A DNA stretch of 64,000 nucleotides from the NCBI GenBank assembly GCA_038327655.1, contig JBBQLG010000007.1, positions 15,784 through 79,783 on the forward strand, written 5' to 3'. This DNA comes from JBBQLG01 sp038327655. GTDB taxonomy: Bacteria; Bacteroidota; Bacteroidia; Cytophagales; Spirosomataceae. Below the pieces are notes generated by a model that worked only from the letters and a program-made list of their open reading frames with translations, did not search any database and was not told the origin of the DNA. This document shows positions 1 through 8,940 of the stretch, in pieces. Position numbers and translations under genes: made by a program. Numbering within the stretch: the first letter of the stretch is position 1; the number at the start of each line of letters is the position of its first letter.

Positions 1-288
1 TTCAACAACGAACTGGAACGGGTCAGCACGACTATTCTCCGCGCCCTGAACCTGTACGGCCATGTGGTACTACAACTGCTGAAAGACGAGGCTGGAGGCT
101 GGCACCTGATTGAATGCAACTCGCGCTTCGGCGGGGCATCTACGCTAAGTATTGCTGCGGGTTTGGACAGTTTTTACTGGTTTTTGCTTGAATCGGCAGG
201 CGAAGACCTCGCAGCCACGCTCTTTATCCCGTCGGTGAAACCACTGCGGCAGGTTCGCTACCCCGCCGACGTCGTCACGGCATGGTAA
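1..288 (+). CDS. ATP-grasp enzyme, C-terminal fragment (5' end outside window)
   Basis: This is an open frame from base 1 to the TAA at 286-288, about 95 codons, with no start inside the window. The run HLIECNSRFGGAS is the typical end of an ATP-grasp active site, where Glu and Asn bind Mg-ATP, as in carbamoyl-phosphate-synthase-like ligases. Such enzymes join a carboxylate to an amine or thiol; the substrate cannot be told from this fragment. The next gene starts inside its last codons (282), so the two are translationally coupled. Its place ahead of HAD and nonulosonate synthase genes suggests a role in making or decorating a surface sugar (inference). Confidence 0.8.
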   Translation, partial: FNNELERVSTTILRALNLYGHVVLQLLKDEAGGWHLIECNSRFGGASTLSIAAGLDSFYWFLLESAGEDLAATLFIPSVKPLRQVRYPADVVTAW

Positions 289-953
289 TCGCCTTCGATT
301 TAGACGACACGCTCTACGACGAACTGACCTACGTTCGAAGCGGTTTCCGGGCCGTGGCCGCTTACCTCGCCCAAACGTATCGACTGGATGCCGATGCGGT
401 GTTTGCCGTCGCCTGGCAGGTGCTGGACGAAAAAGGCCGGGGCGCCGTCTTCAACGATACGTTAGCGCATTACGGTCTGCTAACGCAAAAACGGGTAGCC
501 CAATGCATCGCCGTTTACCGCAACCACACGCCCGACATTCAGCTTTTCCCCGAAGCCGTGCGAGCCTTGGACCGTTTCGCCGGTCAGCCGTTGTATTTGG
601 TCACGGACGGCAATAAACTGGTCCAGTTTCGCAAAATACAGGCATTGGGCGTTGCCGGGCGGTTTCGGCGGTTGTTCATCACGCGCCGGTTCGGGATTCA
701 CCGCGAAAAACCATCGACGTACTGTTTTGAGCGGATTGCCCAACTGGAGCGGGTGCCGTTCAGCCAGATCGTGTATGTTGGGGATAATCCTCGCAAAGAT
801 TTTGTTGGTATCAAACCGCTCGGTTGCGGGACGGTGCGGGTGCGGTCGGGGCAATACCAACACCTCGACTACGGACCCGACCACGAAGCGGCCGTAGTCA
901 TTGATTCGCTCGATGACCTTACCTTTGCGCTATTAACGCATTTCGACTCATGA
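282..953 (+). CDS. HAD-superfamily phosphatase
   Basis: A 223-residue cytosolic hydrolase of the haloacid dehalogenase superfamily. Motif I is FDLDDTLYD with the nucleophile Asp6 and general acid Asp8. Motif II is VTDG near residue 109, a Lys lies in the EKPST segment, and motif IV is VGDNPRKDF. This set predicts a Mg-dependent phosphomonoesterase. The start overlaps the preceding ATP-grasp gene, and its TGA overlaps the ATG of the PseI-like gene (ATGA at 950-953), so the three are one operon. In nonulosonate pathways a phosphatase removes the 9-phosphate in some routes; assigning this enzyme to such a step is only an inference from context. Confidence 0.85.
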   Translation: MVIAFDLDDTLYDELTYVRSGFRAVAAYLAQTYRLDADAVFAVAWQVLDEKGRGAVFNDTLAHYGLLTQKRVAQCIAVYRNHTPDIQLFPEAVRALDRFAGQPLYLVTDGNKLVQFRKIQALGVAGRFRRLFITRRFGIHREKPSTYCFERIAQLERVPFSQIVYVGDNPRKDFVGIKPLGCGTVRVRSGQYQHLDYGPDHEAAVVIDSLDDLTFALLTHFDS

Positions 954-1999
954 TTCAGATTGCCAACCATACTATCTCGGCGCAGCACCGGCCATTTATC
1001 ATTGCCGAGATGTCGGGAAACCACAATCAGTCGCTCAACCGTGCACTGGAAATTGTGGACGCCGTGGCCGAAACCGGGGCACAGGCACTCAAAATTCAGA
1101 CCTACACGCCCGATACCATTACATTCAACGGGCAGTCGGATGAGTTCCTAATCCGCGATACCGAGTCGATCTGGACGGGACAGAATCTGTACAACCTCTA
1201 CCAGCAGGCCTACACGCCCTGGGAATGGCACGCCCCCATTTTCGAGCACGCCCGCAAGCGCGGTCTGGTCGTGTTCAGTTCGCCGTTCGATACCACCGCC
1301 GTCGATTTTCTGGAAACGCTCGACGTGCCGGTTTACAAAATCGCATCGTTCGAGAATACCGATCATATTCTGCTGAAAAAGGTCGCCCAAACGGGTAAAC
1401 CAGTCATTATGAGTACTGGGGTAGCCTCGGTATCGGACTTAGACGAATCAGTAAAAGTCCTGCGGGCACACGGCTGCAAAGAACTGATTCTGCTCAAATG
1501 CACCAGCACGTACCCCGCCACGCCCGAATCGACTAACCTGCTCACGATTCCCCACATGCGGCAGTTGTTCGACGTGCCGGTGGGTTTATCCGACCACACG
1601 ATGGGCATTGGGGCATCGGTGGCATCGGTAGCCTTAGGCGCGGTGGTGATCGAAAAACACGTTACCCTGAGCCGGGCCGACGGGGGCGTCGATTCATCAT
1701 TTTCGCTGGAGCCGCACGAGTTGAAAAGCTTAGTGATCGAATCGGAACGGGCGTTTCTGGCGATGGGGCAGGTGAGCTACACCCTTAGCCCACGCGAACA
1801 GAAAAGCCTGTTGCACAAACGGTCGCTGTACGTCGTCAAGAACATGAAAGCGGGCGAAGCCTTCACGCCGGAAAACGTCCGCAGCATCCGCCCCGCCAGT
1901 GGGTTACACACCCGTTATTACGACGAAATCCTGACCCAAACAGCCGCCACCGACATCCCGGCAGGCACGGCGCTGGCGTGGCCTCTAATTGTTGACTGA
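950..1999 (+). CDS. pseI: Pseudaminic acid / N-acetylneuraminate synthase family protein (PseI-like)
   Basis: A 349-residue NeuB-family enzyme. The family condenses phosphoenolpyruvate with a 6-carbon amino sugar to make a 9-carbon nonulosonic acid. The TIM barrel covers about residues 10-270, with the family signatures FIIAEMSGNHNQS near the start, KIQTY, VFSSPFD, YKIAS, MSTG and GLSDHT. A C-terminal SAF (antifreeze-like) domain follows from about residue 290 (HKRSLYVVKNMKAGE). The MSGNHN form fits PseI better than NeuB or LegI, but the exact product cannot be fixed from sequence alone. No CMP-transferase or amino-sugar synthesis genes lie in the window, so they are probably upstream of base 1. 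The last codons lie inside a large inverted repeat. Confidence 0.85.
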   Translation: MIQIANHTISAQHRPFIIAEMSGNHNQSLNRALEIVDAVAETGAQALKIQTYTPDTITFNGQSDEFLIRDTESIWTGQNLYNLYQQAYTPWEWHAPIFEHARKRGLVVFSSPFDTTAVDFLETLDVPVYKIASFENTDHILLKKVAQTGKPVIMSTGVASVSDLDESVKVLRAHGCKELILLKCTSTYPATPESTNLLTIPHMRQLFDVPVGLSDHTMGIGASVASVALGAVVIEKHVTLSRADGGVDSSFSLEPHELKSLVIESERAFLAMGQVSYTLSPREQKSLLHKRSLYVVKNMKAGEAFTPENVRSIRPASGLHTRYYDEILTQTAATDIPAGTALAWPLIVD

Positions 2000-2076
2000 T
2001 TGAATTGTTGACTGATTGAATAAAGTAGTCACGCACCTATTCAATTAGTCAATCCCTCAACAATTCAATCAGTCAA
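1992..2076. repeat. Inverted repeat built of short tandem units, between pseI and flippase
   Basis: The left arm (1992-2021) is a run of the units TTGACTGATTGAA and TTGTTGACTGATTGAAT. The right arm (2039-2076) is largely its reverse complement and ends TTCAATCAGTCAA. The left arm overlaps the end of the upstream coding sequence and the right arm ends 4 bases before the next ATG. There is no T-run, so it is not a classic terminator. It resembles in design, but not in sequence, the element at 48201-48270. Confidence 0.7.
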
Positions 2077-2080
2077 CCTA

Positions 2081-3577
2081 ATGGGCATCATTCAACGCCA
2101 AACCATTCAGAGTACCGTTTTCACCTATGCGGGCACCGTGCTGGGCTTCATCACCACAGGGTTGATGATGCCGCACGTGCTGGCTCCGGCGCAGTTGGGC
2201 CTGGTCGGGCTATTGCCATCGCTGGCGGTGCTGATGGCGTATCTGGCGAACCTCGGCATCAACGGCGCGGCCAACCGGTATTTCACCTATTTCCGCGATT
2301 ACGAGCGGCAGCATAATGGGTTTCTACTGTTGAGCATCGGCGTGTCGCTGATTGGTTTTCTAATCGCAACGGGCGTGATTATCGTCTTTAAACCACTCAT
2401 TCTGGAAACGGGCGAAGAACGGTCTGCCCTGTTCGCCGACAACTACTACCTGCTGATTCCGCTGACGTTTTCACTGCTGTTCTTCAACCTGTTCGATACC
2501 TACGCCAAACTGCTGTACGACACGGTGACGGGTACCGTATTGCAGCAATTCGTGCAGCGGCTATTGATCCTCGTAACCGTCGGTGCGTATGGGTTGGGCT
2601 GGCTTTCGTTTTCCCTGTTTCTGGTGCTGTGGCTGCTGACGTGGTTAACCCCGGCGGTGTTGATGGCGGCTAAAATTTTCCGGGACCGGCAGTTTCACCT
2701 CAGCCCGCGTTTCGTGAGCGTCACACCGGTTATGCGTCGGCAGATGGCATCGTACTCGTCACTGACGCTGCTGACGGGCTTGTCGTCGCAGGTGATTGTA
2801 CACATCGACAAAATTATGGTGAACCAGTCGCTGGGGCTGGCGGCCGTAGGGATTTACTTTACCTGTTCCAATTTCGGAACCGTTATCGCGACCCCCGCGA
2901 CTGCGCTTTATAAAGTGTCGGGCGTGATTATTGCCGATTCGTGGAAGAACAACGACCTGGCAAACATCAGCCTGATTTACCGAAAAAGCTGCCTGAATCA
3001 GTTGCTCATCGGTTGTTTGGTCTTCGTGGGCATTGCCGCTAACCTGCCGAGTCTGTTTCGGGTGCTGCCGCCGGAATACAACGCCGGTTATTACGTGATT
3101 CTGTGGCTCGGCGCGGGCAAACTCATCGACATGGCCACGGGCGTGAATGGTCTGATTCTCAGCACATCGCGCTACTATGCCTACGACACGCTATTTTTTG
3201 CCGTACTGGTTGTCAGCACCATTGCCCTGACCTATTACGGCGTACAGTGGGGTGGTCTGAACGGTGCCGCCATTGCGGCTGCGCTGGCCACAGCGTTGTT
3301 TAATTTCGGGCGGACGTGGTTCGTATGGTATAAGTTCAAGCTGCAGCCCTTCGGCTGGCAAAACGCGGCCGTGCTGGTTGTAGCAGGTATAGTCTGGGCT
3401 GTAGCTGTATCAGTGCCGTATCTGACCGGTTCTGTATTCTGGCTCGCGGTAGATGTCGCGCTCCGGTCGGTCGGCATCACCGTGCTGTTCATCGGGCTGA
3501 CTTACTTTATGCGGCTTTCACCGGATGCCAACCAACTGCTGCTGAGCCTGTCCCGCCGATTTATCCGTTTTTCCTGA
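2081..3577 (+). CDS. Polysaccharide flippase (Wzx/MATE-like, MOP superfamily)
   Basis: A 498-residue integral inner-membrane protein with about 12-14 hydrophobic segments along its whole length. The N-terminal part (IQSTVFTYAGTVLGFITTGLMMPHVL) is typical of oligosaccharide flippases that move lipid-linked sugar units to the periplasmic face. A scattered pattern of single charged residues in membrane segments (for example QVIVHIDKIMVNQSLG) fits the MOP superfamily. It lies 81 bases after the PseI-like gene and 4 bases before the first glycosyltransferase, in one operon. Substrate is unknown; by context a glycan carrying a nonulosonic acid is plausible. Confidence 0.85.
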   Translation: MGIIQRQTIQSTVFTYAGTVLGFITTGLMMPHVLAPAQLGLVGLLPSLAVLMAYLANLGINGAANRYFTYFRDYERQHNGFLLLSIGVSLIGFLIATGVIIVFKPLILETGEERSALFADNYYLLIPLTFSLLFFNLFDTYAKLLYDTVTGTVLQQFVQRLLILVTVGAYGLGWLSFSLFLVLWLLTWLTPAVLMAAKIFRDRQFHLSPRFVSVTPVMRRQMASYSSLTLLTGLSSQVIVHIDKIMVNQSLGLAAVGIYFTCSNFGTVIATPATALYKVSGVIIADSWKNNDLANISLIYRKSCLNQLLIGCLVFVGIAANLPSLFRVLPPEYNAGYYVILWLGAGKLIDMATGVNGLILSTSRYYAYDTLFFAVLVVSTIALTYYGVQWGGLNGAAIAAALATALFNFGRTWFVWYKFKLQPFGWQNAAVLVVAGIVWAVAVSVPYLTGSVFWLAVDVALRSVGITVLFIGLTYFMRLSPDANQLLLSLSRRFIRFS

Positions 3578-3581
3578 TCCC

Positions 3582-4859
3582 ATGCGCGTTGTTCACCTGA
3601 GTACGTATCACACCAATGGCGGAGCTGCGGTAGCCGCCGTCCGGCTGCACCAGGCATTGGAACACCACCCCGACGTGGATAGTACGATGCTCATCGGCAC
3701 GTCGGCCCGGATGGAACCGCAGCGGCCCGAACCAAACGTACAGTTTCTGGCGAACAGCTTTCTGTCAGAACAGATGGCCTTCGGGCGGTTTCTGGCCGAG
3801 CGGCTGTACTTTTTACCGTTTGAAAAGGATAAGTCAGCCCGGTTCAAATTCTCGCCCGCGTGGACTGGTGCCGGGCTTAGTTTTCACCCGGTTATTCAGC
3901 AAGCCGACATAATTCACCTGCACTGGATCAACTTTGGCTACCTGTCGCTTGAGGGATTGGACAGTCTGTTTACACTCGGCAAGCCCATCGTCTGGACCCT
4001 GCACGATACCTGGGCATTTACCGGTGGCTGTCATTACCCGCGTGGCTGCGACCATTTTCTGACCCATTGCCGCCAATGCCCGTACCTGCGTCAGCCGGGA
4101 GAACACGACCTCTCCTATCGTCTGTTTGAGCAGAAAAGGGCTATTTTTGCCGATGCCCCGATTCACATTACACCCCCGAGTCACTGGTTAGCCAACGAAG
4201 CCATTCGGGGGCCACTGCTCCGAAACAAGCCGGTTTCGGTGATTCCCTACGCCATCGACCAGACCGTTTTCCGGCCGCTCGGTGAGTCACTCCTGTTACC
4301 CGAAACGACGGCATCGCCCCGCCAGCCAACACTCCTTTTCGGCTCGGCAAACCTGATCGACCTACGCAAGGGGTTTCGCTACTTCGCGGAGGCTTTGACC
4401 TTGCTCAAAAAACGATTGCCGGACCACGTTCAGCCGGAAATTCTGGTATTTGGAAAAGGTACGATTTACCAACTCGGCGACTTGCCGTATCCGGTGCGGC
4501 ATCTGGGTATTTTGAGCGATGAAGAAGACATAGTGGATGCCTACAACGAAGCGACAGCAATGGTGGTGCCCTCGCTGGAAGACAACCTGCCCAACACCGT
4601 GATCGAAGCGTTGGCCTGCGGTACGCCGGTGATTGGGTTTCGGACGGGCGGCATCCCCGAAATGATCGACCACGAGGACAATGGCTACCTCGCCGACGCG
4701 GGCTCTGCCGAACAACTTGCCGATGGGCTGTACTGGCTCCTGACCTATCCCGACCCGATGCGCCTTCGCCGAAACGCCCGCCAATCGGCCGAGGACCGGT
4801 TTTCGGAGCCGGTCGTGGCCGGGCAGTTCTACGATTTATACCGACGTTTACTGGCATGA
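3582..4859 (+). CDS. Glycosyltransferase family 4 (GT-B fold)
   Basis: A 425-residue cytosolic or membrane-associated glycosyltransferase. The N-terminal domain begins MRVVHLSTYHTNGGAAVAA, the usual donor/acceptor loop of GT4 enzymes. The C-terminal Glycos_transf_1 domain contains PSLEDNLPNTVIEALACG at about residues 330-347, the EX7E retaining motif that binds the nucleotide sugar, followed by GTPVIGF and GGIPEMI. A Cys-rich insert (CHYPRGCDHFLTHCRQC) at about residues 148-164 is a feature of one GT4 subgroup and may bind a metal (inference). It is coupled to the next gene by an ATGA overlap at 4856-4859. Confidence 0.88.
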   Translation: MRVVHLSTYHTNGGAAVAAVRLHQALEHHPDVDSTMLIGTSARMEPQRPEPNVQFLANSFLSEQMAFGRFLAERLYFLPFEKDKSARFKFSPAWTGAGLSFHPVIQQADIIHLHWINFGYLSLEGLDSLFTLGKPIVWTLHDTWAFTGGCHYPRGCDHFLTHCRQCPYLRQPGEHDLSYRLFEQKRAIFADAPIHITPPSHWLANEAIRGPLLRNKPVSVIPYAIDQTVFRPLGESLLLPETTASPRQPTLLFGSANLIDLRKGFRYFAEALTLLKKRLPDHVQPEILVFGKGTIYQLGDLPYPVRHLGILSDEEDIVDAYNEATAMVVPSLEDNLPNTVIEALACGTPVIGFRTGGIPEMIDHEDNGYLADAGSAEQLADGLYWLLTYPDPMRLRRNARQSAEDRFSEPVVAGQFYDLYRRLLA

Positions 4860-6019
4860 AATCCGACCAACCCGCCGTTACGCTTATCAACCGCCACTAC
4901 CCGCCCAACCCCGGCATCACCGGCGAGTCGGCGTGGGATTTGGCCAGGTACCTGATCGAACAACGCGGTATCCGGGTCATCGTTGTTCACATCGACCGGA
5001 CGTACGATGGGGGGGGAAGCGTCCGGCAACCCGTTGGCGAAACGCACCCGGTACGGTCGCTGTACACGGGCAAAAACGGGTTACTCAAATTGGTTTCGGG
5101 CCTGCTGGATGGCTGGTTCCTGCTCCGAAAAGCCATCAGGGTGCATCAGGGCCCGGTTATCGTGATGACCAGTCCGCCGTTGCTCCCGTTTTGGGCGGCC
5201 CGGATGCTCACACCCCGGAGCGTTGGCTGGTGGCTATGGTCAATGGATTTGTTTCCCGAAGGCTTTGCTGCCGAGGGGAAAATCACCCCCACTAATCTGC
5301 TATACAAGTGGGTTATCCGGCAGACGTATCAACACCCGCCCCAACGCCTAATCGCGCTTGGCCCGCAGCAGGGCGAGTGCATCCGGCAAAAATACAACCA
5401 ACCCGCCCTGCCCACGACGTTACTACCCTGTGGCGTGTTGCTGCACCAGGAACGCGACCCAACTCGCCCCGCCTGGCGGCAGAACGATGGTAAAATATAT
5501 CTGGGCTACGTCGGCAACTTGGGTCAGCCACACTCCGCCGAATTTCTGCTCAGCGTGCTCCGTCACCTCAACCCCGACCGCTTTCACCTGATCCTGGTTC
5601 TGTACGGTCAGAACGCCGATACCGTGCTGACTGTGGCCCAAAATCAGCCGGGTATTACGATACTGCCCAACGTGCCCCGCAGTCAGTTACCGTATCTCGA
5701 CGTACAGTTGGTGAGTCTACTGCCGTCCTGGACGCACATTGCGGTGCCCTCGAAGGCCATCAGTGCCATCTGCGCTGGTTCACCGATCCTGTTCTGCGGT
5801 AGCCGCGAGAGCGACACCTACACTATGCTACAGACCGCCACGTTCCTGATCAAAGCCGACCAATCCATCGACGTGCAGGTGGCTCAGTTTCTGACCACGC
5901 TGACGCCGGAGCAGGTTCAGGCAAAAAAAGAAGCGGCTGTTTCGTTGGCCATTCAATTACAGCAAATGGTAGTCGACGCGTATAGCGAACTGGCCGAGTT
6001 GATTTTGGCGTACCCTTAA
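4856..6019 (+). CDS. Glycosyltransferase (GT4/WbuB-like)
   Basis: A 387-residue GT-B type transferase. The N-terminus (VTLINRHYPPNPGITGESAW) matches the YPP-G-T-G-E-S region of WbuB-like colanic-acid-type transferases. The C-terminal half holds LGYVGNLGQPHS and LLPSWTHIAVPSKAISAICAG, where the PSK segment stands for the donor-binding part of the family. The usual second Glu of the EX7E motif is not clear, so catalytic details are uncertain. An 8-base G run at 5009-5016 encodes part of DGGGS. It is the last gene of the glycan operon; about 145 bases of AT-rich spacer with a new promoter follow. Confidence 0.8.
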   Translation: MKSDQPAVTLINRHYPPNPGITGESAWDLARYLIEQRGIRVIVVHIDRTYDGGGSVRQPVGETHPVRSLYTGKNGLLKLVSGLLDGWFLLRKAIRVHQGPVIVMTSPPLLPFWAARMLTPRSVGWWLWSMDLFPEGFAAEGKITPTNLLYKWVIRQTYQHPPQRLIALGPQQGECIRQKYNQPALPTTLLPCGVLLHQERDPTRPAWRQNDGKIYLGYVGNLGQPHSAEFLLSVLRHLNPDRFHLILVLYGQNADTVLTVAQNQPGITILPNVPRSQLPYLDVQLVSLLPSWTHIAVPSKAISAICAGSPILFCGSRESDTYTMLQTATFLIKADQSIDVQVAQFLTTLTPEQVQAKKEAAVSLAIQLQQMVVDAYSELAELILAYP

Positions 6020-6069
6020 TTTCAACTTTTATTAAAAAAGGGTAGCGCAAATGAGATAATACCGGCGTA

Positions 6070-6102
6070 TTGGACTTTTATGGTAGAATGCCGGTAAATT
6101 TG
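6070..6102 (+). promoter_or_regulatory. Predicted promoter of pfkA
   Basis: TAAATTTG at 6095-6102 matches the Bacteroidota -7 consensus TAnnTTTG exactly. A TTG lies at 6070-6072, giving a 22-base spacer to a -33 type element. Transcription would start near 6109, leaving a leader of about 55 bases before the pfkA ATG. Confidence 0.55.
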
Positions 6103-6165
6103 GCCGCTAATTCCTACCAATCCTGACACTTTTTGTTATTTACTCTTAAAAAATTGACTTAACCC

Positions 6166-7140
6166 ATGAAACGAATCGCTGTATTTACCTCTGGTGGCGA
6201 TGCGCCGGGTATGAATGCCTGCATCCGGGCGGTTGTTCGGGGGGCAGTGTACCACGGTATCGAAGTTTTTGGTATCCGCCGGGGGTATAATGGCATGATC
6301 AGTGGTGATATTTTTCAGATGACCTCCCACTCCGTCAGCAACATTGTGCAGCGGGGTGGTACGATTCTGAAATCAGCCCGCAGCAAAGAATTCATGACGC
6401 CCGAAGGCCGCCAAAAAGCCCACGAGCAGATTGTGAAATTTGGTATCGAAGGGTTGGTGGCCATCGGCGGGAACGGTACCTTCACCGGAGCGACGCTGTT
6501 TTTCGACGAGTTTGGCATTCCCACCGTTGGTGCCCCGGGTACCATTGACAATGACCTCTACGGAACCGATTATACCATTGGCTTTGATACGGCCGTAAAT
6601 ACCGCCCTCGAAGCCATCGACAAAATACGCGACACGGCCGATTCCCACGACCGCATTTTCCTGATCGAAGTGATGGGCCGCGATTCGGGCTACATCGCCA
6701 TTCAGTCGGGCATTGCCGGTGGGGCCGAACTGGTGATGGTCCCCGAAGTGCTGACCCCCCTTTCGGAAGTGGTCGAAACGCTGCGGGCGGGCTGGAGCCG
6801 TCAGAAATCATCATCCATTATTGTGGTGGCCGAGGGTGATGAAGAAGGCAAAGCGAAAGAAGTGGCCGAGAGGATGCGGCAGCAGTTAGACGCTAATATC
6901 GACATGCGCGTGACCACATTGGGGCACATTCAGCGGGGTGGTATTCCCACGGCTTACGACCGGATTCTGGCCAGCCGGTTGGGACTGGGGGCGTTGGAAG
7001 GGCTGATGGCCGGCGAAAAGAACGTAATGGCGGGTATCATCAACAACGAACTGGTTTACACCCCCTTCCGCGACACGATCCGGCTGCCTAAACCCATCAG
7101 CGAAGACCTGCTGCGCATGGTGAAAATTCTATCGGTCTAA
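6166..7140 (+). CDS. pfkA: ATP-dependent 6-phosphofructokinase
   Basis: A 324-residue cytosolic enzyme that phosphorylates fructose 6-phosphate to fructose 1,6-bisphosphate, the committed step of glycolysis. TSGGDAPGMNACIRA (residues 8-22) and GGNGTFTGA (101-109) form the ATP site; a Gly at 104 is the mark of ATP-using rather than pyrophosphate-using enzymes. TIDND (126-130) carries the catalytic Asp128, and MGRDSGYIA (170-178) contacts the sugar phosphate. Length equals that of the bacterial PfkA group. It stands alone between the glycan operon and a secreted thioredoxin-like protein, with its own promoter. Confidence 0.96.
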   Translation: MKRIAVFTSGGDAPGMNACIRAVVRGAVYHGIEVFGIRRGYNGMISGDIFQMTSHSVSNIVQRGGTILKSARSKEFMTPEGRQKAHEQIVKFGIEGLVAIGGNGTFTGATLFFDEFGIPTVGAPGTIDNDLYGTDYTIGFDTAVNTALEAIDKIRDTADSHDRIFLIEVMGRDSGYIAIQSGIAGGAELVMVPEVLTPLSEVVETLRAGWSRQKSSSIIVVAEGDEEGKAKEVAERMRQQLDANIDMRVTTLGHIQRGGIPTAYDRILASRLGLGALEGLMAGEKNVMAGIINNELVYTPFRDTIRLPKPISEDLLRMVKILSV

Positions 7141-7244
7141 CGCGAATCGACCACCCGTTTTCGTTATCGGGTAGCTACTCCGCTATATAACCGGCAAACC
7201 CCGTGACGTTGCCGGAACGGACGATTACTGAATCCACTCGTTCT

Positions 7245-8732
7245 ATGAGAAAACTTAATTGTACCCTGTTTCTTTGTGTCGGTCTAACCGCGAATCTGCT
7301 GGCACAAACACCCGCTAAACCCGCGCCCCCGGCTGACAATTTCCGCATCGAAGGCCAGATAAAAGGCGTTAAAGACACCACCTGCATCCTGGCGCACTAC
7401 TTCGGGTCGGGGCAGTATTATGCCGATGATACGGCCCGCGTCGATGGGCAGGGCCGGATGGTGTTCGAAGGGAATAAAAAGTTACCCGGCGGCCTGTACT
7501 TAGTGGTCATGCCGAGTAAAAAGTACATCGAACTGGTGCTGGGTGACCCACATTTTTCGTTCGTGACCGATACCGCCGACGTTATCATCAACATGAGGGT
7601 GACCGGCTCGCCCGAAAATGAAGCCTTCTACGCCTATCAGCAGGAACTACGCCGGTTGGGTGACGAAGCACAGGTGATTAACGCACGGAAGAAACTGCGG
7701 CAGGATGCCACCGCTACAGCCTTAGCCAATAAGCAGATGGCCGACCTCAGCAAGAAAGCAAGAGACTACCGCACGGCGTTTCTGGCCCAGCACACGAACA
7801 CCTTTACGGCCAATCTGCTGCAAGCCTCCGACGAGCCGGAAATTCCCGAACCACCAAAATTGGCCAACGGTAAGACTGACTCGACATTTGCCTACCGCTA
7901 CTACAAAGCCCACTTCTGGGATGGATTCGACTTCTCGGACGACCGGCTGGTGCGAACGCCGATTTTGCAGCGCAAACTGGACCGTTACCTGAAAGAACTG
8001 ACAATTCAGACCACCGATTCACTCAATAAGGAAGCTGACTTTGTGGTTGGCAAGGCCAAGGCAAACAAGGAAGTCCTGTCGTACACGATCTGGTACATCA
8101 CCAGTCAGTACGAACTGCCAAAAGTGATGGGTACCGACGGCGTGTTCGTTCACATGGCCGAAAAATACTACCTCACCGGTGTGATGCCCGTTTCGGATTC
8201 GTCCACGATCACCAACATCCGTCAGAAAGTAAAAGTCCTGAAGCCGCTGCTGGTGGGTAAAACCTTTCCGGCCATTTCCGTCAGCGATACCTTGCAGCGA
8301 CCGATCAACCTATCGGCGATGAAGGGCGATTATACGGTCATGTTCTTCTACGACCCGGAGTGTGGACACTGCCGCGAAGCCGCGCCTAAATTCAAAACCT
8401 TCGCCGATGCCAACAAGGGCAAAGGCATCAATTTCGTAGCGGTCGCCGTGGCAAAAAGCCCGGTCGAGTGGAAGAAGTTCATCCGGGAGTTCAAGACCTA
8501 TAACTGGATCAACGGCTACGATTTCACCTCCCGCATTAACTACCGCGATCAGTTCGACGTATCGACCACGCCCACGGTTTACGTACTCGATAAGGACAAA
8601 AAGATTATTGCCCGCCGGTTGCCCTCGGAGCAGGTCGAAGACTTCATTCAGTTTCACAAACGGCAAAACGCGACTGTCGCCAAAAAGCCCGAATCCGCTA
8701 AAGACGCCAAGGCGAGCGTGAAGGGAAAGTAA
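7245..8732 (+). CDS. Secreted thioredoxin-like protein with DUF4369-type N-terminus
   Basis: A 495-residue envelope protein. I start it at ATG 7245 because MRKLNCTLFLCVGLTANLLAQ is a clean signal peptide; an upstream in-frame start at 7203 would bury it. Residues about 30-130 (FRIEGQIKGVKDTTCILAHYFG) look like the DUF4369 beta domain. A helical middle region follows, and the C-terminal third is a TlpA/AhpC-like thioredoxin fold with the redox motif CGHC in FFYDPECGHCREAAP. The family works in periplasmic disulfide exchange; the partner is unknown. The lysine-rich end (AKKPESAKDAKASVKGK) is probably disordered. Confidence 0.85.
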   Translation: MRKLNCTLFLCVGLTANLLAQTPAKPAPPADNFRIEGQIKGVKDTTCILAHYFGSGQYYADDTARVDGQGRMVFEGNKKLPGGLYLVVMPSKKYIELVLGDPHFSFVTDTADVIINMRVTGSPENEAFYAYQQELRRLGDEAQVINARKKLRQDATATALANKQMADLSKKARDYRTAFLAQHTNTFTANLLQASDEPEIPEPPKLANGKTDSTFAYRYYKAHFWDGFDFSDDRLVRTPILQRKLDRYLKELTIQTTDSLNKEADFVVGKAKANKEVLSYTIWYITSQYELPKVMGTDGVFVHMAEKYYLTGVMPVSDSSTITNIRQKVKVLKPLLVGKTFPAISVSDTLQRPINLSAMKGDYTVMFFYDPECGHCREAAPKFKTFADANKGKGINFVAVAVAKSPVEWKKFIREFKTYNWINGYDFTSRINYRDQFDVSTTPTVYVLDKDKKIIARRLPSEQVEDFIQFHKRQNATVAKKPESAKDAKASVKGK

Positions 8733-8765
8733 ACCGGGAAAAGGGCCATTATTGCGGAGCGACCG

Positions 8766-8939
8766 TCAACCGAAAATCCGGGCCAGAAAACTTCGGAAAA
8801 TCTTTCCGTCGTCAACCCGTTCAGTACCGGTGTATTCTGTCTTGTTCATGGTGCGGAATTGCGAATACGTTCCTATGCCAAACAGAATAAAAAGCCCGAC
8901 GATAACTACGGTGTAAATACCTAAATCTGTATTTTCCAT
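8766..8939 (-). CDS. Small single-pass membrane protein, 57 residues
   Basis: A short frame on the minus strand starting at ATG 8939. It opens MENTDLGIYTVVIVGLFILF, with one transmembrane segment at about residues 8-24, and then a polar tail ending FRSFLARIFG. It begins one base after the stop codon of the 64-residue membrane protein upstream (TAG at 8943-8941), so the two are very likely cotranslated. I do not recognise a family. The tight coupling and clear hydrophobic/polar design support a real gene despite the size. It converges with the thioredoxin-like gene. Confidence 0.6.
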   Translation of the reverse strand: MENTDLGIYTVVIVGLFILFGIGTYSQFRTMNKTEYTGTERVDDGKIFRSFLARIFG

Positions 8940-8940
8940 A

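Noticed and set aside
480..884. Minus-strand frame of 134 codons inside the HAD gene
   Set aside because: It is the reverse shadow of a gene with clear HAD motifs and has no homologous features of its own.
5009..5016. 8-base G run in the glycosyltransferase as a phase switch
   Set aside because: Eight bases encode a normal Gly loop in frame; too short on its own for a claim.
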